This document shows positions 8,292-18,407 of a stretch of DNA of 64,000 nt, piece after piece. The stretch spans positions 175,785 through 239,784 of the forward strand of contig NZ_VSEY01000019.1 in NCBI RefSeq assembly GCF_008086045.1, read 5' to 3'. A program made the position numbers and the translations under genes. Source of the stretch: Nonomuraea sp. PA05 (GTDB taxonomy: Bacteria; Actinomycetota; Actinomycetes; Streptosporangiales; Streptosporangiaceae). Each line of letters starts with the position of its first letter. Within the stretch, counting starts at the first letter, position 1. Under the pieces are notes generated by a model. The model was not told the DNA's origin. It ran no database searches and saw only the letters and a program-made list of their open reading frames with translations.

Positions 8292-9260
8292 TCAGACCTT
8301 CAGCAGGCCCAGGTCGCGCAGGCTCTCGGCCGACTCCACGATCGTGGTCTCGGTGTCGCGGGGCCGCCAGCCGAGCCCGCGGGCCCGGTCGTTGTGGATG
8401 ACCGGCCGCGGCGGGTCCTCACCCGGAGCCTCCCGCGCCGGCACGCGCGCGGCCGGCGAGCCGAGCCGCCTGGCCAGCACCTCCGCCACCTCCGGGAAAC
8501 TCCACGCCCCGCCGTCGCCGACGGCCAGGAAACGCCTGCCCGCGGCCTTGGGCGCGGCCATGACGCGCAGGTGCAGATCGGCCACGTCCCGGACGTCCAC
8601 GATGCCGAAGCGGTGGCGCGGCAGCGCGTCCACGGCCCCCTCGACGCCCAGCTTGATCAGGTACATGGAGCTGCTCAGCGCGGTCGTGAGCGTGGGCCCG
8701 AGGATGAACGTCGGGTTGACCACGACCAGCTCGGTGCCGCCGCCTTCGCGCCGCACGAAGTCCCACGCGGCCAGCTCGGCGATCGCCTTGGAACGCGGGT
8801 AGGGCGCCAGGCCCGGCGTGTCAGGATCGGTCCAGTCGTCCTCGGTGTACTCGCCGTCCGGCTTGGGCGTGTAGCCGACCGCGGCGAACGACGAGGTGAG
8901 CACGACCCGCCGGGCCCCCGCGTCGCGCGCGGCGCGCAGCACCCGCAGCGTGCCCTCCCGGGCGGGGACGATCAGCTCGTCCGGGTCGTCGGGCTGGGCG
9001 ATCGGGATCGGCGAGGCCACGTGATGGACCTCCGCGCAGCCCGCCACCGCCTCCCGCCAGCCGTCGTCGGCCATCAGATCGGCGGCGGCCACCTCCAGGC
9101 CGGCGTCGTCGGCGCCGCCCCGGCGCACCGCCGCGCGCAGGTCGCCCTCGCGGGCCGTCGAACGCACCGTGGCGCGTACCCGCCTGCCGTCCCGCAGCAG
9201 CGCGGCGATCAGGTGCGTCCCCAGGTAACCGGAACCTCCGGTGACCAGAACCGGGCTCAT
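8292..9260 (-). CDS. Extended SDR / NAD-dependent epimerase-type reductase
   Basis: 322 residues from the ATG at 9260, preceded by GGAGG and overlapping the MerR stop as TGATG. The N-terminal GGSGYLGTH motif binds NAD(P). YPRSK supplies the catalytic Tyr and Lys, and TSSFAAVGY the SDR serine region. The overall layout resembles dihydroflavonol 4-reductase/cinnamoyl-CoA-reductase-like aldehyde reductases. Co-transcription with a MerR regulator suggests induction by an aldehyde, ketone or drug-like signal; the substrate is unknown. An upstream in-frame extension is Arg-rich, has no ribosome site and was rejected. Confidence 0.85.
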   Translation of the reverse strand: MSPVLVTGGSGYLGTHLIAALLRDGRRVRATVRSTAREGDLRAAVRRGGADDAGLEVAAADLMADDGWREAVAGCAEVHHVASPIPIAQPDDPDELIVPAREGTLRVLRAARDAGARRVVLTSSFAAVGYTPKPDGEYTEDDWTDPDTPGLAPYPRSKAIAELAAWDFVRREGGGTELVVVNPTFILGPTLTTALSSSMYLIKLGVEGAVDALPRHRFGIVDVRDVADLHLRVMAAPKAAGRRFLAVGDGGAWSFPEVAEVLARRLGSPAARVPAREAPGEDPPRPVIHNDRARGLGWRPRDTETTIVESAESLRDLGLLKV

Positions 9261-9694
9261 CACAGCACCTCCAGCGCTGAAACCGCTTCCATGATCCGGT
9301 GCCACGCGGCCTCCTCGGCGGCGGCGTCGCCGCGGTCGCGGGCGTCCCACAGCGACGCCTTCTCGCGCAGGTACGCCAGCCGCGCCCGCTGCGCGGCGAT
9401 CTCCGCCTCGACCCGCTCGGCGTGGCGCAGCAGCAGGTCGCGCTGCTCGGCCGCCGCCTCCCGGCCGCGTGCGCGGTTGGCCTGGTAGGTGCGCATGTCC
9501 TCGATGCCCACGCCGACCGCGCGCAGGCAGGCCAGGATCTCGATCTCGCTGACGTCGTCGGTGTCGTAACGGCGGTGGCCGCTGCGCTCGTCGCGGGCGA
9601 TCGGGCCGATCAGCCCCACGTCCTCGTAGTAGCGCAGGGTCGGCTCGCTGAGGCCGCTGCGCCGTGAGACGTCCTGAATGGTGAAGGTTGTCAC
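9260..9694 (-). CDS. MerR-family transcriptional regulator
   Basis: 144 residues from the GTG at 9694. The N terminus TFTIQDVSRRSGLSEPTLRYYED is the MerR helix-turn-helix plus the conserved RYYE wing. A coiled dimerisation helix rich in Arg and Glu follows (about residues 85-120), and the short C terminus lacks the Cys metal-binding pattern, so it is more like small-molecule MerR proteins. It overlaps the SDR gene and probably controls it and itself through the perfect palindrome just upstream. The frame is open farther upstream, but that extension runs through the operator and has no MerR features. Confidence 0.85.
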   Translation of the reverse strand: MTTFTIQDVSRRSGLSEPTLRYYEDVGLIGPIARDERSGHRRYDTDDVSEIEILACLRAVGVGIEDMRTYQANRARGREAAAEQRDLLLRHAERVEAEIAAQRARLAYLREKASLWDARDRGDAAAEEAAWHRIMEAVSALEVL

Positions 9695-9711
9695 GCAGGT
9701 CAGGACACCAT

Positions 9712-9729
9712 ACTTCAAGCGCTTGAAGT
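9712..9729. promoter_or_regulatory. MerR operator, perfect 18-bp palindrome
   Basis: ACTTCAAGC followed directly by GCTTGAAGT is a perfect palindrome. TTGACT overlaps its upstream edge on the minus strand and is a likely -35 box, so the site sits inside the promoter spacer, as is usual for MerR activators. The CTTCAAG/CTTGAAG half-sites resemble known MerR/SoxR-type sites. Confidence 0.7.
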
Positions 9730-9859
9730 CAAACCCTCGCGCGAGGCGGGCACGGGGCTCGGGCGAGGGCGCGGCTTCGAGCTGACCGAGCCGTCCGGGC
9801 TCACCAGGACCAGGCTCGCCCTGACCGCGTGGCGGCTGCTCAACGCGTAGCGATCCCCA

Positions 9860-9886
9860 TGCGTCACCAGTTTGACCGGTGACGCA
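9860..9886. promoter_or_regulatory. 9-bp inverted repeat upstream of alpha/beta hydrolase
   Basis: TGCGTCACC-N9-GGTGACGCA is perfect and lies about 60 bases before the hydrolase start. A TTGACC lies within the spacer, so it may be an operator over the promoter. There is no T-tract, so a terminator is less likely. Confidence 0.45.
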
Positions 9887-9944
9887 CTCTGTGGAACAGT
9901 CATGTCCAGGCAGGACAACTGCCGCGCACCACAGAGGGGGACCC

Positions 9945-10853
9945 ATGAACACGCACACCATCCACGTCGATGGCGTCGCCCAGCGCTACCACGTCGCGGG
10001 CACCGGCCCCGTCGTCGTGGCCCACCCGGGCGGCCCCGGGCTGTCGTACGAGTACCTGCGGATGCCCGCCGCCGAGAAAGACCTCACCATGGTGTACGTC
10101 GAGCCGATCGGCACCGGCGAGTCCGGCCGGCTCCCCGCCCACCCGCACGGCTACACCCGCGAACGCTACGCCCGCGCCCTGGACGGCCTGGTCGAGCACC
10201 TCGGGGCCGACCGCGTCCACCTGCTCGGCCACTCCCACGGCGGCTTCGTCGCCCAGCACTACGCCCTGACCCGCCCCGACCGGCTGGCCGGCGTCGTCCT
10301 GTACGACAGCGCCCCGGTGACGGGCGCCGACCACTACGCCGAGGCGGCCCGCAACATGGAGGCGTTCGCGCGGCGCAACGCCGACCGGCCCGAGCTGCAG
10401 GCCGTGCTCGACACCTGGCAGTCGCTCGGCGGCCTGTCCGACGACGAGGGCACCACCAGGGCCGCCCGCGGCATGCTGCCCGCCTACCTCGCCCGCTACT
10501 GGGACCACCAGGAGGAGTACGCGCCTCTGTTCTCCATCACCGGCACCTTCATCTCCGGCCGCGACGACCAGGGCGTCCCGGAGCAGATCGACGACCGCGA
10601 CGCGCTGCCCTCGGTCAAGACGCCCACCCTGGTCATCGCCGGCCGCCACGACGTGATCTGCGGCCCGCGCTGGGCGGAGGAGCTGGCCGGCGGCATCCCC
10701 GGCGCGGAGCTCGTCATGCTGGAGAACAGCGGCCACCTCGGCCACGTCGAGGAGCCGGAGGCCTTCGCCCGCGCCCTCACGACCTTCGTACGGTCCGATC
10801 AGCAGGCGCCGAGCTCGACGACCACCTTGCCGAACGGCGAGCCCTCCCGGTAG
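9945..10853 (+). CDS. Alpha/beta-hydrolase (proline iminopeptidase-like)
   Basis: 302 residues from the ATG at 9945, preceded by GAGGGGG. The oxyanion motif HPGGPG (27-32) resembles the HGGPG of prolyl iminopeptidases. The nucleophile elbow GHSHGG places the serine at 97, the acid is D236 (AGRHD) and the base is H264 (NSGHLGH). All three catalytic residues are present, so the enzyme should be active, on a peptide or small ester/amide. It is cytoplasmic: no signal peptide. The last 55 bases overlap the convergent oxidoreductase gene, so the C-terminal tail (rich in Ser/Thr/Pro) may be non-conserved. Confidence 0.85.
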   Translation: MNTHTIHVDGVAQRYHVAGTGPVVVAHPGGPGLSYEYLRMPAAEKDLTMVYVEPIGTGESGRLPAHPHGYTRERYARALDGLVEHLGADRVHLLGHSHGGFVAQHYALTRPDRLAGVVLYDSAPVTGADHYAEAARNMEAFARRNADRPELQAVLDTWQSLGGLSDDEGTTRAARGMLPAYLARYWDHQEEYAPLFSITGTFISGRDDQGVPEQIDDRDALPSVKTPTLVIAGRHDVICGPRWAEELAGGIPGAELVMLENSGHLGHVEEPEAFARALTTFVRSDQQAPSSTTTLPNGEPSR

Positions 10854-11803
10854 TAGCGGTAGGCGTCCGGCACGTCGGTGAAGGTCCGGTCGATCACCGG
10901 CCGCAGCATGGCGGCGGCGACGGCGGCGCACATGTCCTCCAGGTCCGTGCGGTTGCCCACGAAGACGCGGCGGAGGGTGGCCAGGCTGGAGGCGTACGCC
11001 TCGTGGGAGATCGCCAGGTGGTCGCTGCCCGCGTCCCTGGTGATGAGCACCACCACCTCGCCGTAGAGCCCGGCGGCCCGCACGGACTGGTCGATCGTGG
11101 CCGGGCCCGCCGTGTCCACGACCAGGTCCGCGCCCCTGCCCCCGGTCAGCTCCCGCACCCGCCCGCCCCACTGCGGCGTGGCGGTGTAGTCGATCACGTG
11201 GTCGGCGCCCAGCGCCTTCAGCCGGTCGGCGTGCTCCATGCGGGACGTGGTGACGATCACCCGGCAGCCGGCCAGCCGGGCGAACTGCACGGCGAACAAC
11301 GACACCCCGCCCGTGCCCAGCGTCACCACCGTCCGGCCGGGCAGCAGCGCCCCGCCGGCGGTCAGCGAGGTCCACGCGGTGAGCGCCGCGCACGGCAGCG
11401 TCGCGGCCTCCGCCCAGCCGAGGTGCTCCGGCACCGCCACCGCCGCCTGCTCGTCGAGCAGCGCGTACTCGGTCAGCATCCCGTCCAGCGTGCAGCCGGG
11501 CTGGTGCACCAGCTCCGGCCGCAGGCGGCCGTCGTGCCAGCGCGGCCAGTACGACCCCATCACCCGATCCCCGGCCCTGAACCTGGTCACCCCTGGCCCT
11601 GCCGCGACCACCTCCCCGGCCCCGTCGCTCAGCGGGATCACGCCCGGCCGGGCGGGCAGCGAGTAGGTGCCGTCCAGAATGAGCAGGTCGCGCTTGTTGA
11701 GCGCGGCCGCGTGCACGCGGACCAGGATCTCACCCGGCCCCGGCTCGGGCACCGGGGCCTCCGTGAGCACGATCTCCGGCCGTTCCAGTCGATAGGTGCG
11801 CAT
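10799..11803 (-). CDS. Medium-chain dehydrogenase/reductase, quinone-oxidoreductase-like
   Basis: 334 residues from the ATG at 11803, with GGAGG upstream. The GroES-like N-terminal half has the ALNKRDLLILDGTY pattern seen in zinc-type and zeta-crystallin-like enzymes. The Rossmann motif appears as LGTGGVSLFAVQFA (NADPH binding). The structural four-Cys zinc lobe is missing, so it may be a zinc-free quinone or enone reductase. It is cytoplasmic, in the same direction as the NDH-2-like gene upstream (58 bases apart), so the two may be cotranscribed. Substrate not predictable. Confidence 0.85.
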   Translation of the reverse strand: MRTYRLERPEIVLTEAPVPEPGPGEILVRVHAAALNKRDLLILDGTYSLPARPGVIPLSDGAGEVVAAGPGVTRFRAGDRVMGSYWPRWHDGRLRPELVHQPGCTLDGMLTEYALLDEQAAVAVPEHLGWAEAATLPCAALTAWTSLTAGGALLPGRTVVTLGTGGVSLFAVQFARLAGCRVIVTTSRMEHADRLKALGADHVIDYTATPQWGGRVRELTGGRGADLVVDTAGPATIDQSVRAAGLYGEVVVLITRDAGSDHLAISHEAYASSLATLRRVFVGNRTDLEDMCAAVAAAMLRPVIDRTFTDVPDAYRYYREGSPFGKVVVELGAC

Positions 11804-11860
11804 GTGGCGATCCTCCGGATCGGGACGCCCGCCCGGCAATTCCCCGGAGGGAATCGCGGC

Positions 11861-13057
11861 TCAAGCCACCGCCTCAGCAACCGCGACGCCGTCCCGCACG
11901 ACGCGGCGCGGGCGAGCGGGGAGGCCGTACATCGGGTTGGCGACGCTCCAGGCGGCCGACTTGCAGATGATCTCCTTGTAGGCGGCGGCGAACCGGCCGG
12001 TCAATGCCGCGTTGACGGCGCTGTCGTCGGCGGTGACGTACTGGATCAAGCCCTCCTTGCGGCCCAGCGAGACGCACTGGTTGAAGTAGCGCACCGACGA
12101 GTGCGGAAGCTTGCCACCGGTGAGGCGGGCCACGATCGCGTCGGCGGCGTGCGTGGCCGTCGGGATGCCCGAGGCGCACGACATGCGCAGCGGCTTGTTC
12201 CCCGCGCCCATCGCCATGGCCGCGTCGCCGATGGCGTACACGTCCGGGTGCGAGACCGAGCGCAGGGTGTCGTCGACCACGATCTGGCCGTTGCCGGACA
12301 GCTCCAGGCCCGTCGCCGCCGCCAGCGGGTGCACCGCGAAGCCCGCGGTCCACACGGTGACCGCCGCCGGGATGGCCGCGCCGTCGGCGGTGGCGACGTG
12401 GCCGGGCTCGACGGCGGTGACGGTGGTGTGCTCGTGCGCGGTGATGCCGAGCTTGCCGAACACCTTGCGCAGGTGCTCGCGTCCCTTCGGGGAGAGCCAG
12501 TCGCCGAGTGCGCCGGTGGCGGCGAGGGCGACGCGCAGGTCGGGGCGGGCCTCGGCGATCTCGGTCGCGGCCTCCACGCCCGTGAGGCCGCCGCCGACGA
12601 CGAGCACGCTCTGCCCGGCGCCGAGGCCGGTCAGCCGCTCGCGCAGGCGCAACGCGCCAGGACGGGAGGCGATCTCGCAGGCGTGCTCGGCGGTGCCGGG
12701 GACGCCCTGGGGGTTCCAGGCGCTGCCGAGGGCGTAGACGAGCGTGTCGTAGGGGAGCGACTCCGGCTCCGCTGAGCCGTTCACGGCGGTGACGGTGACC
12801 GTCTTGCGGTCGACGTCCACCCCGGTCACCCTCGCCAGCTTCAGCTCGACGCCCGTCCCCGCGAACATCTCGCTGAAGGGCCGCGGCTTGAGCTCCTGGC
12901 CGGTGGCGAGCTGGTGCATGCGGACGCGTTCCACGAAGTCCGGCTCCGCGTTGACGAGGGTGATGGAGACGTCCTCGCGGTGGAGCCGCCTGGCGAGGCG
13001 GCCGGCGGCGAAGGCTCCGGTGTATCCGGCTCCGAGGACGACGATGCGGTGCTGCAT
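11861..13057 (-). CDS. NAD(P)/FAD-dependent oxidoreductase (NDH-2-like)
   Basis: 398 residues from the ATG at 13057 with GGAG upstream. The FAD-binding Rossmann motif VVLGAGYTGAFAAG opens the protein. A second dinucleotide site VVGGGLTGVEAA binds NAD(P)H. The third FAD contact is DVYAIGDAA. This arrangement is typical of type II NADH dehydrogenases and related disulfide-reductase-fold enzymes. It lies 82 bases downstream of an ECF41 sigma gene in the same direction. Members of that sigma group are nearly always next to a carboxymuconolactone decarboxylase, oxidoreductase or epimerase gene that they control, so this is its probable target. Confidence 0.88.
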   Translation of the reverse strand: MQHRIVVLGAGYTGAFAAGRLARRLHREDVSITLVNAEPDFVERVRMHQLATGQELKPRPFSEMFAGTGVELKLARVTGVDVDRKTVTVTAVNGSAEPESLPYDTLVYALGSAWNPQGVPGTAEHACEIASRPGALRLRERLTGLGAGQSVLVVGGGLTGVEAATEIAEARPDLRVALAATGALGDWLSPKGREHLRKVFGKLGITAHEHTTVTAVEPGHVATADGAAIPAAVTVWTAGFAVHPLAAATGLELSGNGQIVVDDTLRSVSHPDVYAIGDAAMAMGAGNKPLRMSCASGIPTATHAADAIVARLTGGKLPHSSVRYFNQCVSLGRKEGLIQYVTADDSAVNAALTGRFAAAYKEIICKSAAWSVANPMYGLPARPRRVVRDGVAVAEAVA

Positions 13058-13139
13058 TTCCGCGCTCCTGTCTTGCGTGGTTGTGCCCCTTGAACCGGGC
13101 AGCCCGGCGTTTCCTGACAGGAACGGGATGTGAAGCACG

Positions 13140-14081
13140 TCACACTCGGATCAGAGGCTCTCCGTGGTCGCCGGCCGCCCACAGCGCGGTCGCCCGTTCG
13201 AGCTTGTCGGGGTTGATCTGGTTGCGGACCGCGGTGATGCCGTCGGCGGTGATCTCCAGGCACATGATGCCCACGACCCGGCCGTCCACCACGGCCACGA
13301 GGGCGGCGCCGCCGTTCGCGGTCGTGGCGTAGACCTCGGGCCGGCCGCCGATCCAGGTCGTGGTGGCCTGGCCGAACCTGAACATGCCCCGCAGGAACGT
13401 GGCCACCGCCACGGCCCCCTCGAACGGCTTGGTCCGCGCCGGGATCTTCCCGCCGCCGTCGCCGACGGAGGTGGCGTCCGCGGTGAGCAGCCGCACCAGC
13501 GGCTCAGTCCGCCCGCTGGTCGCGGCGGCCAGGAACTCCTCGACGATCCGCCGCGCGGCGGCCTCGTCGATCTCCGTGCGGGCCTTGCCGTCCGCGACGT
13601 GCTTCTTGGCGCGGTGAAAGATCTGCTGGCTGGCGGCCTCGCTGATGTCGAGGATCTCGGCGATCTCCCGGTGCGGGCAGTCGAAGGCCTCCCGCAGCAC
13701 GTACACCGCCCGCTCGTTGGGCGACAGCCGCTCCATGAGCGTGAGGACGGCGTACGAGACCGACTCCCGCTGTTCGGCGGTGTCGGCGGGGCCCAGCATC
13801 GGGTCCCCGGCCAGCAGCGGCTCGGGCAACCACTCCCCCACGTACGTCTCGCGGCGCGCCCGCGCCGAGGTGAGCTGGTTGAGGCACAGGTTCGTGAGCA
13901 CCTTCGTCAGCCACGCCTCGGGCACCTCGACGCGCTCGACGTCGGCGGCCTGCCAGCGCAGGAACGTCTCCTGCACGACGTCCTCGGCCTCCGCGGCCGA
14001 GCCCAGCAGGCGGTACGCGATGGCCTCCAGCCGGGGCCGGGAGGCGACGAACCGGTCGACGTCGTCCACAGTGAGGGGCAT
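13140..14081 (-). CDS. ECF41-type RNA polymerase sigma factor with SnoaL-like C-terminal domain
   Basis: 313 residues from the ATG at 14081 (an ATG at 14093 is possible). Sigma region 2 includes YRLLGSAAEAEDVVQETFLRW; region 4 includes LSPNERAVYVLREAFDCPHREIAEILDISEAASQQIFHRAKKH split around its helix-turn-helix. Between them is WLPEPL. The C-terminal SnoaL/NTF2-like domain contains DGGGK and ends with NPDKL. WLPEPL, DGGGK and NPDKL together are the hallmarks of ECF41 factors, whose fused C-terminal domain replaces a separate anti-sigma factor. The adjacent oxidoreductase is the expected target. The signal sensed is not known for the group. Confidence 0.9.
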   Translation of the reverse strand: MPLTVDDVDRFVASRPRLEAIAYRLLGSAAEAEDVVQETFLRWQAADVERVEVPEAWLTKVLTNLCLNQLTSARARRETYVGEWLPEPLLAGDPMLGPADTAEQRESVSYAVLTLMERLSPNERAVYVLREAFDCPHREIAEILDISEAASQQIFHRAKKHVADGKARTEIDEAAARRIVEEFLAAATSGRTEPLVRLLTADATSVGDGGGKIPARTKPFEGAVAVATFLRGMFRFGQATTTWIGGRPEVYATTANGGAALVAVVDGRVVGIMCLEITADGITAVRNQINPDKLERATALWAAGDHGEPLIRV

Positions 14082-14142
14082 GGCCCCGATCATAGGCGTC
14101 GGCCGTCCGCGACCATCTGCCACCCGCGCTTCGACCCCGCGC

Positions 14143-14358
14143 CTACCTCGGCGAAGATGCTCTCGACCGGCCTCCTCGCGTGGCGGCGAACGGCGTGGCG
14201 CCGTAGCGGCGGCCGACGCGCTCGGTCTCACGCTCGGCCTCGTAAGCCCGGCGGCGCCGCTTGCGGCGGGCCAGGAGCCAGCCGAGGAAGATGGCGGCCA
14301 GGCCGATCGGAGTCCCGGCCAGGCGGCGTGCGAGCAGGAGCTGAAAGAGCTTCTTCAT
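14143..14358 (-). CDS. Small single-helix membrane protein, unknown
   Basis: 71 residues from the ATG at 14358. The start MKKLFQLLLARRL is basic; a hydrophobic helix (TPIGLAAIFLGWLLA) follows near residues 15-30, then a strongly basic tail RRKRRRR and a Ser/Arg-rich end. The likely topology has the C terminus in the cytoplasm. It sits between the PASTA kinase and the ECF41 gene, 50 bases downstream of the kinase stop in the same direction. No family recognised; coding status is probable rather than certain because the ribosome site is weak. Confidence 0.5.
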   Translation of the reverse strand: MKKLFQLLLARRLAGTPIGLAAIFLGWLLARRKRRRRAYEAERETERVGRRYGATPFAATRGGRSRASSPR

Positions 14359-14408
14359 ACGCCCGCCACTGCCCGTGTCCGGCCGGGCCACGCCTGCGAG
14401 AGCACAGG

Positions 14409-16583
<2,175 letters not shown>

Positions 16584-16688
16584 GGGCGTCTCCCCTCGCC
16601 GCCACTCTTTCTGCTTCCACTGAAGGCAACGGGCCGCGCACAGTCAACGGTGCTCAGGCCAATCGCGGCCTGAACGTGACACAGTCAG

Positions 16689-18359
16689 TCAGGATGTCCG
16701 CGCGACCTTGCCCGAATACGTCACTTCGTCCTTACCGTCGCGTGTGACCTTGATGGCCATCTGGTTCGCGTCCGGGGTGGGGAACATTCGCAGCGTCCCC
16801 GGGTAGCACTCCTCGCCCTGCACCCGGTCGAGGGTGAACACCATGCCGCTCCCCTCGCGGCCGAGGCGGCCCGAGCAGTGGAGGTCGGCGCCCCACCGCA
16901 TCATGCCGCTGTCGTCGCCGGTCAGGTGCAGCTCGACGGGGAAGACGCGGCCGGCGGTGAGGTGCTCGGCCGAGCCCGTCCACGTGCCCTCCAAGCCCTG
17001 CTCCGAGGCGCGCGTCCAGAGCAGGAAACCGGCCACGGCCATCGCCAGCCCGGCCGCCAGCACGGCCATCTGCCAGAGGCGGATCCGGCGGCGCTGCGGG
17101 GGCTTGGGCTCGACGGCGCTGCTACGGGTGCTCTCCCCCTGAACGCGCGCCTCCCCCAGGCCGCGCACCTCCTGACCGCGAGTTTCCTCCTGGCCGCGCG
17201 CCTCGTCGTGAACGTGAGCCTCTCCTTGAGCGCGCGCCTTCTCCCGGGCGCGAGCCGCGATCAGCGGTGCGGTGATCGCGGGGAAGCTGGTCGTGGGGTC
17301 GGGGTCGGTGATCTCACCAGGCTCCGACTCGGCCGCCCCCAACCCGACGACCGCACCAAGCGGCCCCGTACCGGACGGCCTACGAACCCCCGCGTCCGAC
17401 CCGCCACTCGAAGCCTGCTCGCCACTCGAAGCCTGCTCGCCACTGGAAGCCTGCTCTCCGCCCGTAGCCCGGCCGTCCGCCACTCGCGAGGCCTTCCCAC
17501 CCCCAGGCTCCTCACCGACGGCGACCATCGCCGCCGTCGACAGCAGATCCCCCGCGACCACGTCCAGCCCGAGCAGCAGCCGCAGCACCTCCTCCGCGTC
17601 CGGCCGCTCCCCCGGCTCAGGCGCCAGGCAAGCCTGTACGATCCCCCGCAGCCGCCCACCCAGCGACCCCAGATCAGGCTTGCCGTACAGAACGCGAGCC
17701 AGCACCTCCTGGTGCGTGTCGGCCGTGAAGGCCTGCCGCCCCGTAGCCATATAGGCCACGGTCAACCCCCAAGCCCACATGTCGGCAGGCGGCCCGGCGG
17801 ACTCCCCCTTCATCCGCTCGGGCGCCATGTAGGCAGGCGTCCCCATCGGCAGCCGGCTGGTGGTGTGCGCCGTGTCCATCAACCGGGACACCCCGAAGTC
17901 GATCACCCGCGGCCCGTCGATGCCGAGCAGCACGTTCCCCGGCTTGAAGTCCCGGTGCACGACTCCGGCCCGGTGGATGGCCCCCAGGGCGGTGGCGGTG
18001 CCGATGGCCAGCCGGTCGAGCGACCCGCCGGACCGGGGCCCCTCCTCGATGACGAGCTCACGCAGCGAGGGCCCGTCGACGTACTCGCTGACCAGGTAGG
18101 GCCGGTCCCCGTCGAGGTCGGCGTCCAGGAGTTGCGCCGTGCAGAACGCCGCCACCTTCCTGACCGCCGCGACCTCGCCCAGGAACCGCCGCCGCGCGTC
18201 CGGGTCGCCGGAGAGGCTGGCGTGCAGCAGCTTGACGGCGACCGGCGCGCCCTGCGGCGTCTCGCCGAGGTACACGATGCCCTGGCCGCCTTGACCGAGC
18301 CTGCGTGTCAGCCGGTACGCACCCAACTGCTGTGGGTCATCGGCTCGTAGCTCGGACAT
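16689..18359 (-). CDS. Membrane Ser/Thr protein kinase with C-terminal 'GTWTGSAEH' domain (paralog A)
   Basis: 556 residues, ATG at 18359. The kinase domain (about 13-270) carries RRLGQGGQGIVYLG, VAVKLL, HRDFKPGN and DFG, all intact. A linker follows with three EQASSG repeats and a charged Arg/Glu/Gln-rich stretch. One membrane helix lies at about 426-447. The outside domain (about 455-556) begins GLEGTWTGSAEH, contains LHCSGRL and CYPGTL (two conserved Cys that could form a disulfide), and ends with VTYSGKV. The next kinase has the same domain. I do not recognise it; it looks like a small beta-barrel or lipocalin-like sensor. The pair probably arose by tandem duplication. Confidence 0.9.
   Translation of the reverse strand: MSELRADDPQQLGAYRLTRRLGQGGQGIVYLGETPQGAPVAVKLLHASLSGDPDARRRFLGEVAAVRKVAAFCTAQLLDADLDGDRPYLVSEYVDGPSLRELVIEEGPRSGGSLDRLAIGTATALGAIHRAGVVHRDFKPGNVLLGIDGPRVIDFGVSRLMDTAHTTSRLPMGTPAYMAPERMKGESAGPPADMWAWGLTVAYMATGRQAFTADTHQEVLARVLYGKPDLGSLGGRLRGIVQACLAPEPGERPDAEEVLRLLLGLDVVAGDLLSTAAMVAVGEEPGGGKASRVADGRATGGEQASSGEQASSGEQASSGGSDAGVRRPSGTGPLGAVVGLGAAESEPGEITDPDPTTSFPAITAPLIAARAREKARAQGEAHVHDEARGQEETRGQEVRGLGEARVQGESTRSSAVEPKPPQRRRIRLWQMAVLAAGLAMAVAGFLLWTRASEQGLEGTWTGSAEHLTAGRVFPVELHLTGDDSGMMRWGADLHCSGRLGREGSGMVFTLDRVQGEECYPGTLRMFPTPDANQMAIKVTRDGKDEVTYSGKVARTS
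17403..17456. repeat. Three 18-bp tandem repeats in kinase linker
   Basis: Units at 17403-17420, 17421-17438 and 17439-17456; the third differs by one base. On the coding strand each encodes EQASSG. They lie in the cytoplasmic linker and should only change its length. Confidence 0.85.
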
Positions 18360-18407
18360 ATCCTCCCATTATGCCGCCCACCTGAGGATGCGGGCCGCGC
18401 TCCCCGT

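Noticed and set aside
9731..9850. Short coding-like stretch ending in TAG before the alpha/beta hydrolase
   Set aside because: Reads GFELTEPSGLTRTRLALTAW at its end and could be a gene remnant, but it is too short to identify and has no start; not claimed as a feature.
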